From Byssochlamys sp. IMV 00236 (lineage: Eukaryota; Ascomycota; Eurotiomycetes; Eurotiales; Thermoascaceae), in NCBI GenBank assembly GCA_001931875.2, contig MSJH02000647.1, forward strand, positions 1 through 36,994: DNA of 36,994 nt. Direction: 5' to 3'. Of this stretch, positions 1 to 9,085 are shown piece after piece. The notes beneath the pieces are model-generated. The model was not told where the DNA came from and searched no databases. It saw only the letters and a list, made by a program, of their open reading frames with translations. Numbering within the stretch: position 1 is the first letter of the stretch; every line of letters starts with the position of its first letter. The position numbers were made by a program, and so were the translations under genes.

Positions 1-369
1 CCGTTCCCAGAGATCCGTCAAGTAAATACATAGGAAGAATATGGGCAAAGAAAAAAAAAACTGAAAAAAAAAAAAAAAAAATAATATAAAAGTAGAGTTC
101 AAAAGGAAAGTGTTCGCTTAAGAAAGGACCTGCGGTATACATTCCCCTATGGGCGCTCGGGCTTTTTGTTTTCCTTGTTTTTGCAAGCAGAATAATAGGT
201 AGGTGACTGGGTTATTCAACTCATTTCATTCCATTCGAAGGGGGGAACTCCCATCTCTGCTCTCTCTCTCTGTGTCATGTCATGTCATGTCATGTGTAGA
301 GTAGAGTAGAGTTGCTGGTAAAAAACAAAAAAGAAAAGAAAAGAATAATAAGACTTTGTGCTTTTTGCT
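1..369. other. Downstream flank of the first gene, low complexity
   Basis: No gene is supported here. The stretch lies 3' of the minus-strand gene that ends at 370. It holds two long A-runs around 50-85, a CT-rich tract near 257-270 and two adjacent pentanucleotide repeats (276-310). It probably contains the 3' UTR and terminator of the neighbouring gene, but no specific poly(A) signal was assigned. Confidence 0.5.
276..310. repeat. Two abutting pentanucleotide microsatellites
   Basis: Four tandem copies of CATGT (276-295) are followed directly by three copies of GTAGA (296-310). The pattern is seen directly in the sequence. It is a simple repeat likely to vary in length between strains. Confidence 0.85.
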
Positions 370-1608
370 TTATCGCCAACTTCCCCATCCGCGATTCTGG
401 CTGCCTGTGTTGGGGGAATCTTCTCCGGCTTTGCGCTCCGCTTCGACCATGCGGTCGAACTCCCGCTGGGCTAGTTCTCGTTCGCGTTGGCGGTTCCGCT
501 CTTCTGAGGAATATGAATCGGAAGCATCAGATGAGGTCTGGTTCGGTTGTTGCGGGGAGCGGTAGGTCTGCTGCGGTCGTCGCTGTTCTGCATTGCCCGA
601 GATATTCTGCTGACGGATGCGCTCCCAGGTACTGCCGCCAATAGCGCCGCTTGAGGACGAGTCATCCATTCGGTAGTCGGGGTTCGTGGGGCTGGCGTTA
701 TCGTCATCAAAGAAGTCAGAGCTGCCATTGCTGCTGCTGGTGGTAGCTTGGTCGCCGTATACTTGGCGATTCGGCTGAGACGGCGTCGGTATTGACTCTC
801 TGATATCCGTCGTTCCCGTGCCGTAGTATGTATTATTACCCGGAGAGTCCGCGCTCAAGTCTCCCTCACTGCTCTGCTGTTCCTGGCTCTCTGCAAGGGC
901 GCCCTGCTTCATTCCCTCTCTGGCCCGTTGGGCCTGCTGGTGACGGTCAGTGACCCGCTCAATTTTCCTCCTTTGAATATCTTCCGGTTTCTGCTGTCGG
1001 ATTTCCTCTCGTAGTCGCTCCAGTCGTGGGTCTACCAGCATCTGCGAGGTCGATTTGTAAGAAGCATAGATAGACGAAAATACCAAGCCCGTAATAGACC
1101 ACCCGAACAGTCTGACTGCCGAGGCGAATGCGAATTGACGCATGAAAGCAGGGTCTGACTTGGCGAGAAGTCTGAAATATTCAGTGATGGCCCTGAGATC
1201 GATTCGTCGGTGCGGACTGGCCTTGACCTCCCGAAACTGATACAACGTATGTGCGACTCCTGCGGCGAGACCGAACGGGAGACCCAGCCGAGACAGATAG
1301 AGGCCTCGACTGCTCGATTCGACAAAGCAATCCAACTCCTGCTGTGTCGGGTATCGCTGTATAACCAATTTCGTATTTTCGATCCGCTCAATGAGCCCCT
1401 CAGAGAATCGACGCTCCCAGTTTCGTCTTCCGAAGAACGTCAGGTACATGCCAAGGAGGCCGGGCTGGTAGATGAGATCTTGTCGAACTTGTAGTGGATA
1501 GTACTTTGCAAAGGGCGAATTCGGGTCGACTGAGCGACTGAAAGGGTCTGAAGAGGCATTGTCGCTCTGGAAGCCATCCGCCTGCGGCGAGGCGTCGTCG
1601 AGGACCAT
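370..1608 (-). CDS. Uncharacterised fungal protein with two hydrophobic segments and a disordered tail
   Basis: A single uninterrupted reading frame of 412 residues, ATG at 1608 and TAA at 370. I do not recognise the family. The first 200 residues look folded. Two hydrophobic stretches, about residues 103-122 (LGLPFGLAAGVAH core) and 156-182 (FAFASAVRLFGWSITGLVF core), could be a pair of membrane helices. A basic, helix-prone segment follows (about 195-240, rich in R, E, Q, K). From about 240 to the end the protein is Ser/Gln/Asn/Asp-rich low complexity with a final RERELAQREF helix, typical of a disordered cytosolic or organelle-surface tail. There is no signal peptide and no catalytic motif. 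It could be an organelle membrane protein, but this is only inference. The first ATG of the frame was taken as the start. The next gene on the same strand starts upstream with a gap of about 420 bases. Confidence 0.75.
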   Translation of the reverse strand: MVLDDASPQADGFQSDNASSDPFSRSVDPNSPFAKYYPLQVRQDLIYQPGLLGMYLTFFGRRNWERRFSEGLIERIENTKLVIQRYPTQQELDCFVESSSRGLYLSRLGLPFGLAAGVAHTLYQFREVKASPHRRIDLRAITEYFRLLAKSDPAFMRQFAFASAVRLFGWSITGLVFSSIYASYKSTSQMLVDPRLERLREEIRQQKPEDIQRRKIERVTDRHQQAQRAREGMKQGALAESQEQQSSEGDLSADSPGNNTYYGTGTTDIRESIPTPSQPNRQVYGDQATTSSSNGSSDFFDDDNASPTNPDYRMDDSSSSGAIGGSTWERIRQQNISGNAEQRRPQQTYRSPQQPNQTSSDASDSYSSEERNRQRERELAQREFDRMVEAERKAGEDSPNTGSQNRGWGSWR

Positions 1609-2025
1609 TGTGTCCAGTAGCAGAGACTCGAGTCTACTGCCTCTGGAAAGCAGAGCAGTTGATGAGTATGCTCTCTAATGATAAAGTATCAAGTTGAGAT
1701 TGCAATTGCGTTGCACAGAGGGGAATCCGAAGCTCGAGCTAGCTGTTCCTGGAGCTGTCCGGTGACGTACCGCTTAGTCATCGGAGACAACGTCCGGCGT
1801 TAAGTTAACTTTAAATTACCAACGATGAAATAACTAACTATCCAAAACATAAAAAGAAACAACATCCTGCATTCATTATGACACTTATGGCTCCTCATTT
1901 TGTATCCTCATCGACTGACTGCAATTCTTCCTGGGTCCGAAGTCCAGTCTGATTGGATCATCTTGGGGCTTTTCACAGACAGTCGGCCACCGAGGAGACT
2001 GTAACTATCATGAAAGCCTTGTACT
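1609..2025. other. Intergenic: promoter of the 370-1608 gene and 3' region of the aquaporin-like gene
   Basis: About 417 bases between two minus-strand genes. Part of it (1908-2025) may be coding if the aquaporin-like gene has an extra 3' exon, as described under that gene. Otherwise I see only AT-rich sequence around 1800-1880 and no distinct motif. Confidence 0.5.
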
Positions 2026-3342
2026 TCACGAGACAGTTCTGACAAATCCAACATACTCACTGCTAGTCCTCCGTCCGAGCTCGTCTTCTCTGACCATCTT
2101 CTCCGTACCTGTACGTAGCTGTTTCTCAAACCGCTCTCGCAGAAACAACTCCCAGGTCGCAGCCGCAAAAAGCACAACTGGAAAATGTACCAGAATCGCT
2201 ACCCAGAAGTATAAGCGGTAGGAGAAAGTTCCCCCGCAAAGGAACAGTGTCGCAAAAATACGTTGATCAACACTCCTCGCAATATATCTGGCAAAATCCT
2301 TGACAGTAGTAGCCGGAGCAAAGCCCCATACCATAGCTCCATACGTGATACTGACAATCACGGTAGCCTCAATTGCTGTCCAGATAAGAACACCCTATCA
2401 CTGTGTCAGATGACCCAAGTCAATATCCAAGAAGACAGGGAACCTTCACATACAATGAGGGAGTCAACAAAGAATTCAACCCTGTTCTATAGTCAGCGTG
2501 GACATTGTTGACGGATCTAATAGTCCATGGACCTACATGAACAGGTAGCTAAATCGCTGTGAAGTTCCTGGAAGTGAAAGGAGGATGCCCGCAGGTCCTA
2601 ATGGAGATACGAGGGGCTGATTTGCAGCTAGCATTGCTTCCTTTAAAGCTCGGATTTGGTTCCAATAGATGACCACGACCAGCAACCCAGCAACCGTCGC
2701 TCCGAGTATTTGGGAAAGAATGTCTGAAAACCAATAAGGTCAGCTGGAGAAACATGTCGTGGTGGATCGATAAACTCACACCGTGGGACTGTCTTCCAAG
2801 GAAAATCCCGCCTTAAAGACTGTTCAGTAACGAAAAGATACAGTTGTAGTCTCCTTACCACATTGCAGAAGCGATGGTAATGGCAGGGTGCATATGCCCC
2901 AAAGACAAGATCCTGACGAACAGGGCGATAAACGAGCCTACGGTAAATGCGAAGAAAATCTGAAAGAAGCTACCGTATGCAGTAGCACGAAGCTCTTTTT
3001 GAGTATTGAGCACGAAACTGGTAATCGACGCGAGACCTGGAAAGCTGCGTAAGATATGTTAGCAATACTACCGGTACCACAGGGAGATGTCGTGATTCCA
3101 TCTGGTCGATTAGAACCGAAAATATCGCATGCATCCTGGGGTACATACACATAGAAGAAGGCACCAGTAGCCTCTGCAATGCAGCTGAGCTGGTCTGGCG
3201 TTATCCGTTCAAAGTGCAAGATCCGCTGAGAGATCGACTTCGCTGCTAAGACATGCCTATACGCATGGCGACGGATTGCCTCGGAGGTACCGGTCTCCAG
3301 GTCAGATACAGTCTGGGTACGGTGGAGGTTGTCTGAAGACAT
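2026..3342 (-). CDS. Aquaporin-like (MIP family) membrane channel, six exons
   Basis: Exons on the minus strand: 3342-3149, 3044-2859, 2811-2780, 2723-2537, 2481-2454, 2394-2026, giving 331 residues. Donors include GTATGT, GTAAGG and GTGAGT, and each join keeps frame and restores family-like sequence. Seen in the protein: FFYVFPGLAS in the first half, GHMHPAITIASAMW at residues 114-127, and FPWKTVPRYILSQILGA straight after. This is the half-helix loop B and following segment of major intrinsic proteins, but with HPA for NPA. In the second half the loop-E equivalent reads GFAPATTVKDFARYIAR (residues 233-249), so the second NPA and its usual Arg are also replaced. Known of the family: such proteins conduct water, glycerol or other small neutral solutes. 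Selectivity cannot be inferred here. An alternative 3' end exists: a 43-base GTGAGT...AAG intron at about 2049-2091 would replace the last residues and run to a stop at 1908. Confidence 0.8.
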
Positions 3343-4041
3343 CCTGAGGGAGAGGCAGTGTTGATGATAGGATATCCAAATGGCGAATGTGAGGCGATCA
3401 ACGACCCAGTTATGCTGATAACTTGTGTCTCAGCAGTGACGGCCCATAACCAACTGAGAGGATGTTCGGCTTCAGCTTCGGAATATGCAGACGTAGCCTT
3501 TTTAAAGAGGCAGAGTGCGAAAGAACTCGGAACCTCCCAATATTAGATCATCGTCCTTTCCCTGTACCGGAAACAGGCAACAATGTCTTCACAATAAAGT
3601 AAGAGCTTCCCAATGAGATCAACCCGTGAGATGTACGGACTGGTCATTTGTTCTGGATCTTTTCGCATCGTATGTCTCGTCATATTTTCAATGGCAAGAA
3701 AATCTGGCCGAGCTGCAGCCTCTTAGTTGAAGCCATAGGATTTGTATTGGCCGCTTCGGAAGTGAAGCAGATGAGGAGTATGAAAGGCTGAAGCATGACG
3801 TGACAGTGTAAGAATCCACAGAAAAAAATAGTCTAAAGTAGGTCAAGTATAATTCACTCAGAAATCATCTTTGGAAAGTGAGAAAAGAGACAAATTCTGG
3901 ATATGTAGATCTGAAGCAATATTAAGGCTTGCTTGAACCCAACTTGAGCGCCATGCGGCTATCAGTGAGGAAAGTATGAATATCGGGTCCGGGAAGATCA
4001 AACTGCGGAGTTCTATTTTGCAGTCGAATAGTTCAGAGAAT
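3343..4041. other. Intergenic, upstream of the aquaporin-like gene
   Basis: About 700 bases with no supportable gene. The reading frames are short and carry no recognisable motif. It presumably contains the aquaporin promoter (minus strand), but no clear TATA or activator site was assigned. Confidence 0.4.
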
Positions 4042-4377
4042 TCATAATGGATATATGACAGAGTGGAGGTAATGTTTCCAAATAGAGTCCGTGGAGACAG
4101 CATCTGGTCTGGGGACGCCGGGGAACCTAATACGCTGGGACTGAGGGATATTCAAAGTTGCGTCGGTCATCCACTTCAAGGTATTTGCGCCTGTGGGTAC
4201 TAAGACCATCCCAGCATGCAGCTCGGGAAGCCTAGAACTGATTTCAGTGAACAACCAAGATGTTTCGTCTGACATACGGTCTAGCGCAGCGGAAGTTCTG
4301 TACAGCTTTATTTCCTGTGATTCCACAGTGAAGTAACAATAATAGTAAAGCTTTTCGGCCAAAGCTTCGTCTATCAC
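4042..4377 (-). other. Unassigned open frame, possible gene fragment
   Basis: A 111-codon open frame with no ATG at its 5' end (it opens with GTG). A stop lies a few codons upstream in the same frame. The translation (for example ETSWLFTEISSRLPELHAGM and TLNIPQSQRIRFPGVP) has a protein-like composition, but I recognise no family. No splice pair was found that joins it to an upstream ATG. It could be an internal piece of a decayed gene or chance. A TATATAAG-like element lies just upstream on this strand, near 4440-4450. Confidence 0.15.
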
Positions 4378-4533
4378 GAGACCATGGGCATACGTAGGTA
4401 GTTATCGACGCTAAAGTAGAAGGGTTGGCCTATCCTGTAGGACTTATATAGGATATTAACCTAGTATTATTTCCATACTTGTTGTCCATTTCCTCGAGGT
4501 ATAACCGACCAATTTGATTCTCTCCGTGCTCTC

Positions 4534-5510
4534 TTACCACTTTTCAACGTAAGGACGCAAGTCGACTTCGAATGCGAACGTCGTCCTGGGCTGGGTGTGC
4601 AAGAACCAGTATGAATCGGCGATCTAGACAGGAACGTGAGCATTTGTCATACCATAGGTATAATAAGCAGCAAAAAGTCACTTACAGCATCCGGACTAAT
4701 CTTGGCATCGGGATGGTCGAACTTCCAGGACTTAGTCCTGGGAATATCAATGACTCCGTCCACGATGACGTGGCTAACATGGACACCTTGCGGTCCGAAC
4801 TCTCGAGCTAGACTCTGAGAAAGCGCTCGAAGCGCGAACTTTCCACTAGCAAATCCAGAACAGTTGGCAGAGCCTCGAACACTAGCGGTAGCACCTTTCG
4901 AAGATATGAGTTTCACCTCTTCTCACAGTTCGCAGTTAAGACTCACCAGTGAAGATAAGCGATGGCGGGTGTTCCAGAGACGTAGCTTTCAGGAGCAACG
5001 GAAGAGTCGCCTGCGAAAAGTTGAACGCGCCCTTTCTATCATCAGAGAAGAGACAGTTTATCAGCTACAATATCATCCATGCTATGTATGGGAACGGCAT
5101 TGATTAACTCACCCTTGGCTCTCAAATCCGGACAGAAATTCCTCTTCCGTCAACTCCAAGAATGGCTTGCGTACAAAGCCTCCACCAGGGTTAAAGATAG
5201 CAGCAGCAAGCAGAGCACTGGGGAACTCTTTTGCAATCTTGTCGAAGGTGCTCTGAACGCTCTTGAGGTCCGCTAGATCGGTACTGAATCCAACCGCCTT
5301 GCCGCCAGCAGCATTGATCTCCTCAACAATAGGCTGATAGTTAGTTGGGTTCCTGGAAAGCAGCACAACTGGATACGCCTTGGCAAACTTCCTGGCAATG
5401 GACGCTCCCTTCAGCATTGGTCAGCAGATTGCTCAAAAACAGAACGGGATAAAACGACTTACGGTGCCGGAGCCGACACCAGCGACAATCGCGATTGCCT
5501 TAGCAGCCAT
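4534..5510 (-). CDS. Short-chain dehydrogenase/reductase with an altered active site, five exons
   Basis: Exons on the minus strand: 5510-5463, 5408-5113, 5035-4947, 4894-4686, 4623-4534, giving 243 residues. Every join is phase-consistent with GT...AG borders. The N-terminus has the Rossmann nucleotide-binding loop (VAGVGSGTGASIARKFA, with the Gly-rich loop split by intron 1). Then come STDLADL, a KGAFNFSQATLP helix, IFTGATASVRGSA, and a C-terminal IADSYWFLHTQPR...DLRPYVEKW ending typical of one SDR subgroup. The place of the catalytic Tyr of the YxxxK motif is taken by Phe159 (FASGK, Lys163 kept), and the usual Ser position falls in GATAS. Known of the family: NAD(P)H-dependent oxidoreductases in the cytosol. 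Here the chemistry may be altered or lost, or the protein may use another residue. The substrate is unknown. It lies near, but is not clearly co-regulated with, the aquaporin-like gene. Confidence 0.9.
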
Positions 5511-8500
5511 TGCGGTGGATTTAATAGCAAGGATTAGGTAGTTATACGTGGAAAATGAACAGTTCGGTTGAGCTCCCAACTGTGAGTTCAAGAGCTATTG
5601 ATCTAAATATCGCTGAGAGCTAGCGGGGCGATCAATTACAAATTACCTGGACGTTGCCTTTTATGCTAGTTACTGACTTCTCCGCACCCCTCCTTATTAA
5701 TCCATTCCTTACAAATGTCGCACGTTTTGGTAAAATCAGGTGACCCTTTCCCTGATTTAAAACAAACACCATTTTCTACGCTTCTTGCGTCATATATAGT
5801 TAGTTATACTGTGCTGCCTTTACTAATCTATCGGTTTTATTTATATCTGCTCTACTAATTTGCTAGCTTTATCAACCCTATTAAACTTATTAATCTATAT
5901 ACCCCTCTAGCTTTAACCTATTCTGCTAGTTTTGCTACCTTTTAAATCTGTACATGTTTCAAGTCGTGTTGTCTAAATATATCTTAGGTTCGGAACATGG
6001 CAGCAAGACCCTGAAGATCCGACCGTTGGAATACCAACTTATCCGCCAATAACGTGCAGGATATGGGCCTCAAAATGGCGGGGATTGATTGGGACTCCAT
6101 TCATTATTGGCCTAGAAGAGTTTGCAGGTCTAATCGACCCTCCATTAACTGATCTGATGTGCGTCGGGGCTGTCGACGGGGATAATCTATATCCATCATA
6201 AACCAATCCAGTGGGTAGCTATACTGACAGACATAATGTCCATTACTTATCTGTGAGATTTCTGATTCGATAACAGTCCCTTATAAGAGCAATCGGGTCA
6301 GCATTGACTGGTGATGTCTTTTAAAGATCAGAACATGACAAACAAACGTGGGAAATATGCATGCAAAAGAACTCACAAAAAACTTTGACTGCGCAAATGC
6401 GCTTTCCGAATCCATGAACGCCACCTACACGGGGTTTCTCTTATTGCTCTCATCATGTGGGCGAAGTATGCGCCAGAGACATTTGTCATGGGTTCGAGCG
6501 GAAAAGAGATGCTATAGTATATAGATGGAGAACAATAGGAAATCTCTATCATGCCGAACCCAAGAGCCTCGCGGATCAACGGGATCGTCGATATGGATTC
6601 GAAATCAATATGTGTTTCGGAATGATTACTGCTCATATATGGACGTTTGTAGGAAAGAGCTCTGCAACTGTGATTGAGAAGGTTTATACGCCATTCTAGC
6701 TGATTATGCTAACATACTAGAAGAGTTTGCTAGCCGCTTCTCTTATTTCTTTCTCCTTCTCCGCTTATGACTCGAAAATAAATATGCTTTCAGTCCAGAT
6801 GCTGATAATATATTTATCGCTGCTGTTGCTGAGAAAGGCCATGTGAACATTACATACACATTCGTACTGGGTGTCTGCTTCGCAGTTTCAACTGCATTTA
6901 TGACGTCTCAGAACCTGTATATTGTGATCGTCGGCTGTCATCAAGTCAGCATCCGAATCTGACACAAGAGGAACCATGGATCGAGTGAGAGACTCAGGCA
7001 CGATGGTGGAGACGCTGTATGGTGCGGTATAATTGCCTCTTTTCTCAATGATCTCAAAATCGTGTCTTCTTTTGTTTATTATCTGTGTCATTCGATATAT
7101 ATCCAGTAGTCAATTCTAACTAAAATGAGGTCCTGGAGTAGAAAGGGAATGTCGTGATACTCGTATACTCCCGAGTATGGTAGCCCCACCAGGCAGTGGC
7201 TGGATCTCAAACTCACGACAGGCTCACGACAAGCGAACGCTAGGCGACATACCCTCCTGACATCCCAGTTTATCGCTTATCACTGGTCTTCCCCATGGAA
7301 GATGTGCCGTCTCAATCGCCACAACATTGTTTGGTAGTTTCCTGCCAGACATTATTATGGTCGCCAGGTGGCATTACGTCAAATATCCAGACAGATCCTG
7401 TGGATAGAGAATTCATCGCTTCGCGTTCATCCTCGTCAGCATAATCTTGTCTTAGAGACGGTATGTCGACTACTATCTACTATACAATGGTTCTCCTAGA
7501 AGTCCACTAACTTCAGCTTTCGAGAGCAGCTAGACAGACAAAGTTACATAGGAGGGGCCCCTAGGGCTGTTATCACGATGCGAGATCTAAGTATCCCCGC
7601 GTGTGATGTTGCACATCTACTACGTACTTAGTCCAGGACTAGTCACACACTATGAATAGAGTATGGTACTCATACGCTCTACTAGCGGATCCAGTACATA
7701 ATTCCACCGGAGAATTTTTCAACGGTCATATGTGGAGAAGGGTCGCAACAATCACCTTGATCTGCCACGCCACTAGCATCAGATATGAGTACTGGCTATG
7801 AGCGCGCCGGGAAGCCGATGATATCACCGATAATGCCCCGCGACAGTTGAGCAGTTTAGCCCTGCTGGGGTTACGAAGAAAGTCTCCAAGATCTTTTATC
7901 CCAGTCGATGATTTCATCCCGTCTAGACTTCTGCGCCACAGCTCGCTTGCCAGGGTCCTGTCAAGCACGTTTCTTCGGATGCTCCACCCAGTCATACAGT
8001 CCAGTGAAGTTCTACGCTGATATACTCCGCTGGTGTACAAGTTTTGATGGCCTGGCCGTTGAAATACACTGGTCTACAACGATGGAATCATTCCAGGAAA
8101 ACTAGCTACATTTTGATGATTTCCTAGCACGGACGACTTTTTCCGATTTTTCTAATCTCAAAATCAATATGTCTGCATGCAAATGTGCCTGGGTATGAAC
8201 GGCACTGACATGGACTGTACCATGTACAGTTCCTATCCACGGACCGTGACCGCTCAGTGGCTTACCAGAAAAACAAACACCTACCCCGTATCCTGCAACC
8301 TTGACGCCATGATGATCCACGATGTCTGGGCAGCCCACACCACGCACCGGAGACAAATTCAAGCATTGACCAACATCCTGTTCTGAGTATTGCATACTCT
8401 ATACAGTGGACTACCCAGAGAGCTTTGATCACCCCCATGCAGGCCCATCGACGACATACCAGGCGTAATGGATCAAGGAGACCCCGGCTACCATGCTGAG

Positions 8501-9085
8501 CAACCAGTGCTGCCTTATGGCCCGTGGCATCTCATTTGCTCAACCATTCAAGATAACGATGCTGAGGCCGCATCTTCGAGGACTCCCCTGCTTCTTCTTA
8601 CGCAACATCTGCTACCGCTTGGTGTGGCCCTGCAGGGAGAACTTCGGTACGCTACCCACTGATATGATAGTCACAGGGCTGTGATGTTTACTGTCCATAT
8701 TTGCTGGCTGGTCATGACGTATAGTCTCGATCGCATCTGGGATTCTTTATGACTATGAAGAATATAAAGGACTCTCAAGAATGCTATTTCTTGCTCTTCC
8801 TTCACGGATACCAGACAAAGTATATGACTATTTCTTCACTTTTATCTTCGTGGAACTATTATCCTGTTTGCATTACGATTCTCTGAACAGCAAACTTGTG
8901 TATTCATATATTGATCTTGATCTAAAACGCACCACGAGCAGCAACACTCCGTCAATTAATCTATTATCTACTTACGGTTACGACTCTTACGATTGATTCC
9001 CTACGAGCTCGCATCTACGTGAGATCATCTACCGACCGCACGCCCTGCAGAACCATCATCAAAAATTGGAATAGCCTTCCACAAA
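5511..9085. other. Long intergenic region between the divergent SDR and DUF3659 genes
   Basis: About 3.6 kb with no gene I can support. The outer ends must hold the promoters of the SDR (minus) and the DUF3659-repeat gene (plus). A TA- and pyrimidine-rich block lies at about 5640-5960. The rest (6000-8760) is of mixed composition with open frames of at most about 100 codons. Those near 6373-6699, 7726-8105 and 8102-8395 overlap on opposite strands, lack recognisable motifs and look like chance or decayed sequence. No inverted terminal repeats or tandem arrays were seen. Confidence 0.5.

Noticed and set aside
8102..8395. Overlapping plus and minus frames upstream of the DUF3659 gene
   Set aside because: Both strands are open over the same bases, no domain is recognisable, and the region probably includes the promoter.
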